From: Serpentinimonas raichei
Lineage (GTDB): Bacteria; Pseudomonadota; Gammaproteobacteria; Burkholderiales; Burkholderiaceae_C
Assembly: GCF_000828895.1 (NCBI RefSeq)
Contig: NZ_AP014568.1
Coordinates: forward strand, 1,247,858-1,311,857
Direction: 5' to 3'
DNA: 64,000 nucleotides
The notes under the pieces are model-generated. The model was not told where the DNA came from. It did not search any database and saw only the letters and a program-made list of their open reading frames with translations. Both the position numbers and the translations under genes were made by a program. This document shows, in pieces, positions 1 through 11,234 of this stretch; position 1 is the first letter of the stretch, and the number at the start of each line of letters is the position of its first letter.

Positions 1-955
<955 letters not shown>

Positions 956-1013
956 CTAGGGCCGGTGGCTGCCCGCTAGGGCTATTTGCCGCATGCCAAT
1001 CGGCCCCCGGCTC

Positions 1014-2111
1014 TCAGGCCGCGCCCAGGTGCGGCACCAGCGCCCCGGCATCGTGACCGGCCCGTTGTGCTGCCGTGAAGGCCAGCATGCGCTCGATCGG
1101 CCGCCGTGCGCGCTCGATCAGGTCGACCGGCACCTCGATGGCGCCGCTGCCGCTTTGCAGCGCCTGCACCACCCCGGCCAGGCTGTTCATCGCCATCCAG
1201 GGGCAGTGGGCGCAGCTCTTGCAGGTGGCGCTGTTGCCCGCGGTGGGGGCTTCGATGAAGCGCTTGCCGGGGTTGAGCGTGCGCAGCTTGTGCAGCATGC
1301 CTGCGTCGGTGGCGACGATGAATTCGCTGGCCTCGAACTGCTGCGCCGCGCGCAAAATGGCGCTGGTCGAGCCCACCGCATGGGCCAGGGCCACCACGTC
1401 GGCCGGGCTTTCGGGGTGCACCAGCACCTTGGCCGCTGGGTGCTGGCGCATCAGCTCCTGCAACTCAAAAGCCTTGAACTCGTCGTGCACGATGCACGAG
1501 CCCTTCCACATCAGCATGTCGGCCCCGGTTTCGCGCTCAATGTAGGCGCCCAGGTGCTTGTCTGGCGCCCAGAGGATTTTGTGCCCGCGCTCCTTCAGCG
1601 TGCGCACGATGTCGAGGGCGCAGCTCGAAGTCACCAGCCAGTCGGCGCGCGCCTTCACGGCTGCGCTGGTGTTGGCATAGACCACCACCGTGCGCTCGGG
1701 GTGCTGGTCGCAAAAGGCCGCAAAGTCGTCGATCGGGCAGCCCAAGTCGAGCGAACAGGTGGCATCGAGGTCGGGCATGAGCACGGTTTTGTGCGGCGAC
1801 AAAATTTTCGCCGTCTCGCCCATGAAGCGCACGCCGCTCACCAGCAGCGTTTGCGCTGCGTGCTCGCGCCCAAAACGCGCCATCTCCAGGCTGTCGCTCA
1901 CCAGGCCGCCGGTCTCCTCGGCCAAATCTTGCAAATCCGGATGCACATAGTAGTGCGAGACCATGACTGCGTTGCGCTGGCGCAACAGGTGCCGGATTTG
2001 TGCCTTTAAGGCTTGGCGCTCATCTGGGGCGGGCTCGACCGGCACCCGGGCCCAAGCGTGGCGGGTGCTGCAAGCGGGTTGCTCGAAATCGACTGTGATG
2101 CGTGGATCCAT
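1014..2111 (-). CDS. nadA: Quinolinate synthase NadA
   Basis: This cytosolic 4Fe-4S enzyme condenses iminoaspartate with dihydroxyacetone phosphate to quinolinate in NAD synthesis. The frame continues upstream, but I chose the ATG at 2109-2111 ([11 protein letters not shown]), giving 365 residues, close to the usual NadA length. Family motifs are [82 protein letters not shown] and [15 protein letters not shown]. The cluster cysteines are expected in TCSL, SSCA and CAHC. It reads toward thiC and may be cotranscribed with it; both make cofactors. Confidence 0.95.
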   Translation of the reverse strand: MDPRITVDFEQPACSTRHAWARVPVEPAPDERQALKAQIRHLLRQRNAVMVSHYYVHPDLQDLAEETGGLVSDSLEMARFGREHAAQTLLVSGVRFMGETAKILSPHKTVLMPDLDATCSLDLGCPIDDFAAFCDQHPERTVVVYANTSAAVKARADWLVTSSCALDIVRTLKERGHKILWAPDKHLGAYIERETGADMLMWKGSCIVHDEFKAFELQELMRQHPAAKVLVHPESPADVVALAHAVGSTSAILRAAQQFEASEFIVATDAGMLHKLRTLNPGKRFIEAPTAGNSATCKSCAHCPWMAMNSLAGVVQALQSGSGAIEVPVDLIERARRPIERMLAFTAAQRAGHDAGALVPHLGAA

Positions 2112-2152
2112 AGGACCGACATTGTCCCTCAGAGCGCCGGCCTCGGCGCCGC

Positions 2153-2386
2153 TCATTTCTTCATACCATATAGGCGTTTTTTGCTCTCGCTGATGCGGTC
2201 GGCCTTGCGCTGCGCGTCTTCCTGCATCGCCAACCGCTTGGTGCGGCCCGACAGGTCGGACAACAACCACCACAGCGCCGCCAGCGCAAAGGGGCTCAGC
2301 ACCCACCACCAGCTCCATTGCGCCACTGGATCGACCCCGGCCAGCTTCAAAACCAAGAAAATCAATCCCAAAATGAGAAAAGCCAT
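2153..2386 (-). CDS. Small Trp-rich membrane protein
   Basis: A 77-residue protein starting [17 protein letters not shown]. It has two short hydrophobic segments (about residues 2-17 and 24-43) separated by [11 protein letters not shown], followed by a charged C-terminal tail ([19 protein letters not shown] and GMKK). It resembles the small Trp-rich protein family TIGR04438 that is common in Betaproteobacteria; I know no function. The longer frame to 2497 lacks family-like residues, so the ATG at 2384-2386 is preferred. It lies directly upstream of nadA on the same strand and diverges from the cytochrome c gene. Confidence 0.75.
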   Translation of the reverse strand: MAFLILGLIFLVLKLAGVDPVAQWSWWWVLSPFALAALWWLLSDLSGRTKRLAMQEDAQRKADRISESKKRLYGMKK

Positions 2387-2512
2387 TGCATGCTCCTGTA
2401 ACGCGGCCCGTATCGATTGCAACCAGACGTAATTACACCATTTCAAAGGCGCAGTTGTCGCTAAAATCGTGTCCACAAGCCTTTCAATTCCCACCATACC
2501 CAGGAGTCAGCC

Positions 2513-2836
2513 ATGAAACGCACCTTGTTTGCCCTTGCCGCCGCCACCTTGGTCACGCTGCCGGCCGTCACGGTTCCGGTCTTGGCCGATGAGGCCGTTT
2601 TCGCTCGCTCCAGCGGCTGCATGGCCTGCCACGCCGTCGATCGGCGCATGGTCGGCCCCTCGTTTCGTGACATTTCAGCCCGTTACGCCGGCCAAGCCGA
2701 TGCCGTGGCGCGCATGACGGTCAAGATCCAACGCGGCGGCTCCGGCGTCTGGGGCCCGGTGCCGATGCCCGCCAACCCACGCCTGAGCGAAGCCGATGCG
2801 CGGCGCTTGGCGGTCTGGTCGCTAAGCCACCGCTAA
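2513..2836 (+). CDS. Periplasmic c-type cytochrome (c551/c552 type)
   Basis: A small soluble electron carrier of 107 residues. A Sec signal peptide (MKRTLFALAAATLVTLPAVT, cleavage near ADEA at 25-28) is followed by the heme attachment site CMACH at 36-40, a MVGPSF motif typical of bacterial c551/c552, and the probable axial methionine M85 in GPVPMPANP. AGGAG lies about 6 bases before the ATG. The mature part of roughly 80 residues fits class I cytochrome c8. It is monocistronic and ends at a clear intrinsic terminator. The redox partner cannot be told from context. Confidence 0.9.
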   Translation: MKRTLFALAAATLVTLPAVTVPVLADEAVFARSSGCMACHAVDRRMVGPSFRDISARYAGQADAVARMTVKIQRGGSGVWGPVPMPANPRLSEADARRLAVWSLSHR

Positions 2837-2894
2837 CCACCGCTGAGCGCTTTGCCCCGCCGCCGGCGGGATCAAAAGCCGTGCCAACAAAGTC

Positions 2895-2922
2895 AAGGGG
2901 CCCCGAAGGGCCCCTTTTGTTT
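2895..2922 (+). terminator. Intrinsic terminator after the cytochrome c gene
   Basis: A perfect 9-bp stem (AAGGGGCCC at 2895-2903 with GGGCCCCTT at 2908-2916) closes a CGAA loop and runs into TTTTGTTT. The T-rich side is downstream on the plus strand, so it mainly ends the cytochrome transcript. Confidence 0.85.
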
Positions 2923-3015
2923 ACACCCGGCACCGGATGCGCGCACCGACAGGGGCGCCGCCATCCAAGGCAGCCGCCACCAGCCGGTTGCCGCGCATCG
3001 GCTGCCCCAGTGGCC

Positions 3016-5010
<1,995 letters not shown>

Positions 5011-5180
5011 GGAAGGCTCCTCTGTTGGTGGTAAAAAACGACAACCGTTAACTGTGCGCATGCTCTCTGACGAGGCTCTTACACCCGACATCATCGCCAG
5101 AAAATGGCGGTCGCGCAAATTTTCTACACTAATTACACTCTGGGCTTGGATCAACTGTTTTTTTAGCGAGTTCCCACACC

Positions 5181-6731
5181 ATGACCGCCATCCGCCAGCA
5201 AGACCTGATCGATTCGATCGCCGACGCCTTTCAGTACATCAGCTTCTACCACCCGCTGGACTACATCCAGGCGCTCGGGCGCGCGTGGGAGCGCGAGCAG
5301 GGGGCGGCGGCCAAGGATGCGATTGCGCAGATTTTGAGCAACTCGCGCCTGAGCGCCGAAGGGCACCGCCCGATCTGCCAGGACACCGGCATCGCCGTGG
5401 TATTCCTCAAAGTGGGCATGAAGGTGAGCTGGCCCGACGCCACCCTGAGCCTGCAACAAATGGTCGATGAGGGCGTGCGCCGCGCCTACCTGAACCCGGA
5501 CAACCCGCTGCGCGCCTCGGTGTTGGCCGATCCGGCCGGCGCGCGCAAAAACACGCGCGACAACACGCCGGCGGTGGTGCATTTCGAGATCGTACCGGGC
5601 GACCAGGTCGAGGTGATCTGTGCCGCCAAGGGCGGCGGCTCCGAGAACAAAGCCAAGTTCGCTGCGCTCAACCCCTCGGATTCGATCGTGGACTGGGTGC
5701 TCAAAACCGTGCCCACCATGGGCGCGGGCTGGTGTCCGCCGGGCATACTGGGGCTGGGCATCGGCGGCACGCCCGAAAAAGCGCTGCTGCTGGCCAAAGA
5801 GTCGCTCATGGCCCCGGTGGACATGCACGAGCTGATCGAGCGCCAGCGCGCCGGGGCCTCGCTCACGCGCCTGGAAGCGCTGCGGCTGGAACTGTACGAG
5901 AAGGTGAATGCGCTCGGCATCGGGGCGCAGGGGCTGGGCGGGCTCACCACGGTGGTGGACGTGAAAATCCTCGACTACCCGACCCACGCCGCTTCGCTGC
6001 CGGTTGCCCTGATTCCCAACTGCGCCGCCACCCGGCACGTGCATTTTTACCTCGACGGCAACGGCCCGGCCCGGCTGGAGCCGCCCAAGCTGGCCGACTG
6101 GCCCGCCGTGAGCTGGAGCCCCGACCTGCAAACCGCCAAACGGGTGCAGCTCGACACCCTGAGCAAGGAAGAAGTGGCGAACTGGAAGGCGGGCGACAAG
6201 CTGCTGCTCAACGGCAAGATGCTCACCGGGCGCGACGCCGCGCACAAGCGCATCGCCGACCTGCTGGCCAAGGGCGAGCCGCTGCCGGTGGATTTTCGCA
6301 ACCGCGTGATCTACTACGTGGGCCCGGTGGACCCGGTGCGCGACGAGGTGGTGGGCCCCGCCGGCCCGACCACCGCCACCCGCATGGACCCGTTCACGCG
6401 CATGATGCTGGAGCAGACCGGACTGATCGCCATGATCGGCAAGTCCGAGCGCGGCCCGGTGGCGGTGCAGGCGATTCAAGACAACCGCAGCGCCTACCTC
6501 ATGGCAGTGGGCGGGGCCGCCTACCTGGTGGCCAAGGCGATCAAATCGGCCAAGGTGGTGGGCTTTGCCGACCTCGGCATGGAAGCCATCTACGAGTTCG
6601 AGGTGCAAGACATGCCGGTCACGGTGGCCGTTGACTCAAACGGGAACAACGTACACGAAAGCGGCCCGGCCGAATGGCGCCAGCGCATCGCCAGCGGCGA
6701 ATTCAAGGGCATTGCGCTGGCGGTGGGCTGA
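5181..6731 (+). CDS. fum: Class I fumarate hydratase (4Fe-4S, single chain)
   Basis: It interconverts fumarate and malate in the TCA cycle. At 516 residues it matches the single-chain class I type, with an N-terminal alpha-like domain (about 1-290) and a C-terminal beta-like domain (about 330-516). Cluster-binding cysteines are expected in RPICQDTG near 70, in IPNCAATRH and in [14 protein letters not shown]. The substrate region [13 protein letters not shown] is also present, and the beta part shows [15 protein letters not shown]. The start is the first ATG after the acs divergent region, with only a weak Shine-Dalgarno. Class I fumarases are oxygen-sensitive, and no second fumarase gene is seen in the window. 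Confidence 0.93.
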   Translation: MTAIRQQDLIDSIADAFQYISFYHPLDYIQALGRAWEREQGAAAKDAIAQILSNSRLSAEGHRPICQDTGIAVVFLKVGMKVSWPDATLSLQQMVDEGVRRAYLNPDNPLRASVLADPAGARKNTRDNTPAVVHFEIVPGDQVEVICAAKGGGSENKAKFAALNPSDSIVDWVLKTVPTMGAGWCPPGILGLGIGGTPEKALLLAKESLMAPVDMHELIERQRAGASLTRLEALRLELYEKVNALGIGAQGLGGLTTVVDVKILDYPTHAASLPVALIPNCAATRHVHFYLDGNGPARLEPPKLADWPAVSWSPDLQTAKRVQLDTLSKEEVANWKAGDKLLLNGKMLTGRDAAHKRIADLLAKGEPLPVDFRNRVIYYVGPVDPVRDEVVGPAGPTTATRMDPFTRMMLEQTGLIAMIGKSERGPVAVQAIQDNRSAYLMAVGGAAYLVAKAIKSAKVVGFADLGMEAIYEFEVQDMPVTVAVDSNGNNVHESGPAEWRQRIASGEFKGIALAVG

Positions 6732-6746
6732 CCTTGCGGCGGCGGC

Positions 6747-6768
6747 CCTGGGCCCTTGTGGGCCTAGG
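6747..6768. terminator. Hairpin between convergent fumarase and DUF genes
   Basis: CCTGGGCCC (6747-6755) pairs with GGGCCTAGG (6760-6768) with one G-T wobble around a 4-base loop, in the 48-bp gap between two convergent stop codons. There is no T tract on either strand, so it may be a weak bidirectional terminator or only a stabilising 3' hairpin. Confidence 0.4.
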
Positions 6769-6779
6769 CAGCGCGGCGG

Positions 6780-7403
6780 CTAGTGCAGATGGCGCGGCTT
6801 GCGCGGCCCGCCATGTCCGCCGCTGGGGCCGGAGCCGCGTGGCGGGCGGCCCAGTTGCATCGAGCTCACCAGCGAGTCGAAGCGGCTGCCAAACAGACGG
6901 TCGATAGCAGCCACCACATCGCCCAACTCGGAGGCGTCGAAGTGGCGCTCCATCAGGTTGACCACGTCTTGCACCAGCAAATCGCGCTGCACCTGCATGA
7001 TCGCCGCCGGTGTCGGGCCGACGAAGCACAGCACGAAATCATCGCGCGCTTCTTCGTCTTCGGGGGCGTCTTCTTCATCGAACTCAATGTCGTAAAACGA
7101 GACTTCGAGCGCGGCACCAGTGGCGGCGATTTCGTTGAGGCCCATGCAGGCTTCGTCGATGGCGAGGCGAAAATCTTCGTCGCCTTCGAGGGTCCAGCAA
7201 ATCTGCAACATGCGCTCTTTGGCCTCGAAGCGGATGCCGGGCTCTTCTTCGTACTGGCTGGCCGCGGCGTCAACCAGCGAGCGCGCGCCCACGTATTTCC
7301 ACAAGGGCTTGAGCGCGTCTTGAATCTGCGGGTAGTCCACCTCTTCGCGCAGGGGCACGTCGCCGTGCACGTGAATCTCAAAAGGGGGGTGTTGTTGACT
7401 CAT
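6780..7403 (-). CDS. Conserved hypothetical protein (betaproteobacterial DUF, probably DUF6806)
   Basis: A 207-residue soluble acidic protein from the ATG at 7401-7403 (MSQQHPPFEIHVHGD). Recognisable conserved stretches are VDYPQIQDALKPLWKY, YEEEPGIRFEAKERMLQICW, DEACMGLNEIAATGAALEVSF, PAAIMQVQRDLLVQDVVNLM and HFDASELGDVV. An acidic loop (FDEEDAPEDEEARDD) lies in the middle and the C-terminus is rich in Gly, Pro and Arg. There is no signal peptide or membrane segment. I recall a betaproteobacterial family of this shape (I believe DUF6806) with no known function. An upstream in-frame ATG at 7430 would add nine residues but has no better ribosome site. Confidence 0.7.
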   Translation of the reverse strand: MSQQHPPFEIHVHGDVPLREEVDYPQIQDALKPLWKYVGARSLVDAAASQYEEEPGIRFEAKERMLQICWTLEGDEDFRLAIDEACMGLNEIAATGAALEVSFYDIEFDEEDAPEDEEARDDFVLCFVGPTPAAIMQVQRDLLVQDVVNLMERHFDASELGDVVAAIDRLFGSRFDSLVSSMQLGRPPRGSGPSGGHGGPRKPRHLH

Positions 7404-7533
7404 GGTCTTGCTCGCAAAAATAATGGGCACTTGAAAAACCAGCCCCTCATATCAGGGCTAGATTGTATGCCCTGCTATGCGTGGGCGTCCACTGGCTCAA
7501 GGCCGGTTTTGGCACCACACATCCTGTCGCGTA

Positions 7534-7580
7534 TTGACATCGGCTACACATGCGGTGATAATCTGCGTATCTGTTGTGTA
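7534..7580 (+). promoter_or_regulatory. Promoter and probable operator of the DUF1778/GNAT module
   Basis: A near-perfect sigma-70 promoter: TTGACA at 7534-7539, a 17-bp spacer and GATAAT at 7557-7562. TACACA (7545-7550) and TGTGTA (7575-7580) form an inverted repeat that straddles the -10 box. This is where the ribbon-helix-helix antitoxin of such modules usually binds to autoregulate. AGGAG precedes the ATG at 7601. Confidence 0.7.
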
Positions 7581-7600
7581 TGCACCAATAGGAGCCGCCC

Positions 7601-7873
7601 ATGCGTGACGCCGCCATCAACCTGCGGGCCCTGCCCGAACAGCGCAATCTGATCGATCACGCTGCCAGCCTGCTCGGCAAGAGCCGTTCGGACTTCATGC
7701 TCGAAGCGGCCTGCGACCGCGCTCAGGCCGTGGTGCTGGATCGGGTCTTTTTCAGCCTCGATGCCGACAAGTTCCAGCAGTTCACGGCCATGCTCGATGC
7801 GCCCCCAGGCCCGAATCCCGGGCTGGAACGCCTCATGGCGGTCAAGGCGCCTTGGGGCAGCGGCGCCGCATGA
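7601..7873 (+). CDS. DUF1778 antitoxin (TacA-like, ribbon-helix-helix)
   Basis: A 90-residue protein starting MRDAAINLRALPEQRNLID, with the DUF1778 pattern: an N-terminal ribbon-helix-helix (RDAAINLRALPEQRNLIDHAA, then GKSRSDFMLEAA) and a C-terminal toxin-neutralising arm (LDRVFFSLDADKFQQFTAML). By family knowledge it neutralises the adjacent acetyltransferase and represses the operon. Its stop overlaps the toxin start (ATGA), implying translational coupling. It has its own near-consensus promoter and operator-like inverted repeat upstream. Confidence 0.88.
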   Translation: MRDAAINLRALPEQRNLIDHAASLLGKSRSDFMLEAACDRAQAVVLDRVFFSLDADKFQQFTAMLDAPPGPNPGLERLMAVKAPWGSGAA

Positions 7874-8364
7874 GTTTGCAACTCAGTGCGCCGCAGCCAC
7901 TGGCCACGGCCCATCGGCTGGATGGCTTTGCTTGTGGCGAAGCGACATTGGACGAATGGCTCAAGCGCCGCGCTCTGTCCAACCAGTTGGGTGGAGCCAG
8001 CCGTACCTTCGTCGTGGCCGATGCCGCGCAATGCGTATTCGGCTACTACGCGATGGCGGCGGGCGCGGTCTCGCACCAGGCCGCCACCAGCGCCGTGCGC
8101 CGCAACATGCCAGATCCGGTTCCGGTGATGGTTCTGGCCCGACTGGCCGTTGACCATCGGGCCCAAGGCCTCAAGCTTGGAGCATCCTTGCTGCAAGACG
8201 CCGTGCATCGGGCGGTGGCGGTTTCGCACAACTCCGGTGTTCGGGCCCTGCTGGTGCACGCCCTACACGAGCGCGCCAAGACGTTCTACGAACACTGCGG
8301 TTTTCAGGCATCGCCGCTCCATTCGATGACGCTGATGTTGCGCTTGCACTCCGTCAAGGCTTGA
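7870..8364 (+). CDS. GNAT-family toxin (TacT-like acetyltransferase)
   Basis: A 164-residue GNAT acetyltransferase from the ATG at 7870 (MSLQLSAPQPLATAHRLDGF). Typical features of DUF1778-paired toxins are FACGEATLDEWLKRRALSNQ, the core VPVMVLARLAVDHRAQGLKLG (acetyl-CoA binding, R/Q-x-x-G-x-G/A like), VRALLVHALHERAKTFYEHCGF and a C-terminal SPLHSMTLML. In characterised relatives the enzyme acetylates the amino group of charged aminoacyl-tRNA and blocks translation. It is the second gene of the two-gene module. The module lies directly before the type III restriction operon and may help stabilise that island. Confidence 0.88.
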   Translation: MSLQLSAPQPLATAHRLDGFACGEATLDEWLKRRALSNQLGGASRTFVVADAAQCVFGYYAMAAGAVSHQAATSAVRRNMPDPVPVMVLARLAVDHRAQGLKLGASLLQDAVHRAVAVSHNSGVRALLVHALHERAKTFYEHCGFQASPLHSMTLMLRLHSVKA

Positions 8365-8395
8365 TCGGGCCTGCAGCCCATAACCAATAAGGAAT

Positions 8396-8433
8396 GAATG
8401 TGGGCGAATTAGCCAGACTTGGCAGCCACATTC
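8396..8433. repeat. Inverted repeat upstream of mod
   Basis: GAATGTGG (8396-8403) and CCACATTC (8426-8433) are perfect 8-bp arms. A smaller palindrome, GCCA/TGGC, lies in the loop. A second palindrome, GGCCG-GTA-CGGCC, follows at 8440-8452. The site sits in the 117-bp gap between the toxin stop and the mod start without a T tract. It could be an operator controlling the restriction operon or a processing/attenuation hairpin. Confidence 0.45.
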
Positions 8434-8481
8434 CATTGAGGCCGGTACGGCCTGCGCCAAAGAAAAGCTGGAGCCCTGCTG

Positions 8482-10164
8482 ATGAGCAAACAAAAACTCG
8501 AACTCACCTGGATCGGCAAGGAAAAGCGGCCCAAGCTGGAGCCGCGCATTTTGCTCGAAGACCCGGAAAAGTCTTACCACGCCAAACACCGGGTGTCGGA
8601 CAAGGACATCTTTGACAATCGACTGATCTTTGGTGACAACCTGCTCGCGTTGAAGGCACTTGAACAGGAATTCACGGGCAAAGTGAAATGCGTGTTCATC
8701 GATCCGCCGTATAACACCGGTAGCGCATTTACGCATTACGACGATGGGTTGGAGCATTCGATTTGGCTCGGATTGATGCGGGATCGGCTGGAACTAATTC
8801 ATCGCCTGTTGGCCGAGGACGGCTCGCTATGGATCACGATTGATGACAATGAAGCTCACTACTTGAAGGTTTTGTGTGACGAGGTGTTTGGGCGACGAAA
8901 TTTTGTTGCCAATGTGGTTTGGCAGAAAAAATATTCGGTTTCCAGTGATGCCAAGGGCATTCCTCCCTCTCATGACCATATTTTGGTATTTTCAAAAAGT
9001 GGGGCCATGACGCGAAATATATTGCCTCGTTCCGAAAAGCAAAATGACCTCTATAAGTATAATGATCATGACGGACGTGGCCCCTGGCGAACGGACAACT
9101 TGAGCGTAAAAACAATATCTCAAGCGTATCTATATGAAATTACCAATCCTAAAACAGGTATTTCATACGCGCCACCTACAGGTCGAGCGTGGATGACCAG
9201 TCAAGACAGGATGCAAGTGCTGGTTGATGAACGACGTGTTTTTTTTGGGCGGGGCGGGAACGGTGCTCCGCAATTGAAACGATATCTTTCAGAGGTTCAA
9301 CAAGGGGTCGTACCAACAACTTGGTGGACATTTGACGAAACGGGGCACAACGATGAATCTCGTAAAGAGCAAAAAATCTTGATTCCAAGCGATCCGTTTG
9401 CAACACCCAAGCCTGAGCGTCTTCTTCATCGCGTTCTAAGCATCGCAACTAACCCCGGCGACCTCGTTCTCGACTCCTTCGCTGGCTCCGGCACCACCGG
9501 CGCAGTCGCCCACAAAATGGGCCGCCGCTGGATCATGATTGAACTCGGTGAGCATTGCCATACGCACATCATCCCACGTCTGCAAAAAGTCATCAATGGC
9601 GAAGACAAAGGCGGCATCACGGAAAGCGTTGGATGGCAAGGCGGCGGCGGCTTTCGGTACTACCATCTGGCACCCAGCCTGATCGTCAACGACCGCTGGG
9701 GCAATCCGGTCATCAATCCGGAATACAACGCGACCCACCTTGCAGAAGCGCTTTGCAAGCTGGAGGGCTTTACCTACGCACCTTCAGAGGTCATTTGGTG
9801 GCAGCACGGCCACTCCAGCGAACGCGACTTCATCTACGTGACCACGCAGAACCTGTCCGCAGAGCAATTGCAAGCGCTCTCCGACGAGGTCGGCAGCGAC
9901 CAAAGCCTGCTCGTGTGCTGTGCCGCCTTCCACGGTGTCACGGCAGCCCAGGCGTCGGAGCGCTGGCCGAACCTGACGCTCAAGAAGATTCCCAAGATGG
10001 TGCTGGCCCGCTGCGAATGGGGCCACGACGACTACAGCCTGAATGTGGCCAATCTGCCGATGGCAAAACCTGAAGCCGCGGACAAGGTGCCCGCGCGTGA
10101 CCCGCGCGGGAATGCCCGGACCCTTGATTTGTTTGGTGGCACGGGCGGTGAGGTGGCGCAATGA
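8482..10164 (+). CDS. mod: Type III restriction-modification system methyltransferase (Mod)
   Basis: A 560-residue N6-adenine methyltransferase that also supplies sequence recognition to the type III enzyme. The catalytic motif DPPYNTG is at 74-80 and precedes the AdoMet-binding motif SFAGSGTTGAV near 332-342, the order of beta-class enzymes. HYDDGLEHSIWLGLMRDRLEL and GSLWITIDDNEAHYLKVL are typical of Mod. The middle (about residues 140-315) is the target recognition domain; its DNA is clearly AT-richer than the flanks, with many TTT/AAA runs and rare codons. The C-terminal part contains YAPSEVIWWQHGHSSE. The stop overlaps the RhuM start (ATGA). Confidence 0.93.
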   Translation: MSKQKLELTWIGKEKRPKLEPRILLEDPEKSYHAKHRVSDKDIFDNRLIFGDNLLALKALEQEFTGKVKCVFIDPPYNTGSAFTHYDDGLEHSIWLGLMRDRLELIHRLLAEDGSLWITIDDNEAHYLKVLCDEVFGRRNFVANVVWQKKYSVSSDAKGIPPSHDHILVFSKSGAMTRNILPRSEKQNDLYKYNDHDGRGPWRTDNLSVKTISQAYLYEITNPKTGISYAPPTGRAWMTSQDRMQVLVDERRVFFGRGGNGAPQLKRYLSEVQQGVVPTTWWTFDETGHNDESRKEQKILIPSDPFATPKPERLLHRVLSIATNPGDLVLDSFAGSGTTGAVAHKMGRRWIMIELGEHCHTHIIPRLQKVINGEDKGGITESVGWQGGGGFRYYHLAPSLIVNDRWGNPVINPEYNATHLAEALCKLEGFTYAPSEVIWWQHGHSSERDFIYVTTQNLSAEQLQALSDEVGSDQSLLVCCAAFHGVTAAQASERWPNLTLKKIPKMVLARCEWGHDDYSLNVANLPMAKPEAADKVPARDPRGNARTLDLFGGTGGEVAQ

Positions 10165-11234
10165 ACAACAAGCCCCAGCCCACTGTTGGGCCAAGTGAAT
10201 TCCTGCTGTATCAGACCGAAGATGCCCAGACGCGGGTTCAGTTGCGGCTCCATGGCGAGACGGTTTGGATGACACAAAAGCAATTGGCCGATCTGTATCA
10301 GGTGAGCGTGCCGACCGTCAATGGTCATTTGCGCGTGCTGTTTCAGGATGCGGAGTTGCCGGCAGATCGAACTATTCGGAAATTCCGAATAGTTGCCCGC
10401 GAAGGCACACGGGATGTGGAACGGCTGGTGGATCACTACAACCTCGAAGTGATCCTGCAACTGGGTTACCGGGTGCGTTCGCACCGCGGGGCGCAGTTCC
10501 GCCGGTGGGTCACGGAACAACTGCGCAGCTATCTGGAACAGGGTTTCTTGCTGGATGACGAGCGCTTCAAGGGCGGGCAAGACAGTGCCTATTTCGACGC
10601 GCTGCTGGAGCGGATCCGCGACATTCGCTCATCCGAAAAAATATTTTGGCGCAAGGTGCTGGACATTTACGCCACCAGCATCGACTACGACCCGAACACG
10701 GAAACATCGAAGCAGTTCTTTGCCACAGTGCAAAACAAGATGCATTGGGCGGCGCATGGACACACGGCCGCAGAGCTGATCGTACTGCGCGCCGATGCGC
10801 AGGCACCGCAGATGGGCTTGACCAGTTGGCAAGCGCAGGGCAGGGGTGGGCCGCCGCGCATGACGGATGCGGCGATTGCCAAGAACTACCTGAACGCCCA
10901 AGAATTGGATACGCTCAACCGCATCGTCACAGCCTATCTTGAGGTGGCCGAGTTGCAGGCGAGTGCGCAACAGGCCATGACCATGCGGGACTGGGCTGTG
11001 GAGTTGGACCATTTTTTGCGCATGACGCGCCAGGACATTCTGACCCATGCGGGCAAGGTCTCGGCGGATGCGGCTCTGGCTAGGGCGCAGGCAGTGTATG
11101 AGCAGCACCAGCAGCACATGCGCACGTTGCCGTCGAAAGTGGAACAAGACTTTGAGGCAGCCATTGCCAAGCCGCTGAAGCAGATTCAGCAGAGCAAAAG
11201 CGCCTTACCACGAAAAGCAGGGGGGAACCAATGA
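10161..11234 (+). CDS. RhuM family protein within the type III RM operon
   Basis: A 357-residue protein of the RhuM (virulence_RhuM) family, named after a Salmonella pathogenicity island gene of unknown biochemical role. The N-terminal half carries the family signature: VQLRLHGETVWMTQKQLADL, TVNGHLRVLF, TIRKFRIVAREGTRDVERLV, HYNLEVILQLGYRVRS and RGAQFRRWVTEQLRSYLEQG. The C-terminal half is helical with RMTDAAIAKNYLNAQELDTL and a likely coiled coil near 300-345. There is no signal peptide or nuclease motif that I recognise. It overlaps mod by 4 bases and res by 4 bases, so the three genes are tightly coupled. The RhuM N-terminus resembles DNA-binding anti-repressor domains, so a regulatory role is possible (inference). 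Confidence 0.85.
   Translation: MNNKPQPTVGPSEFLLYQTEDAQTRVQLRLHGETVWMTQKQLADLYQVSVPTVNGHLRVLFQDAELPADRTIRKFRIVAREGTRDVERLVDHYNLEVILQLGYRVRSHRGAQFRRWVTEQLRSYLEQGFLLDDERFKGGQDSAYFDALLERIRDIRSSEKIFWRKVLDIYATSIDYDPNTETSKQFFATVQNKMHWAAHGHTAAELIVLRADAQAPQMGLTSWQAQGRGGPPRMTDAAIAKNYLNAQELDTLNRIVTAYLEVAELQASAQQAMTMRDWAVELDHFLRMTRQDILTHAGKVSADAALARAQAVYEQHQQHMRTLPSKVEQDFEAAIAKPLKQIQQSKSALPRKAGGNQ

Noticed and set aside
5163..6608. 481-codon minus-strand open frame opposite the fumarase
   Set aside because: Antisense shadow of a well-recognised class I fumarase.
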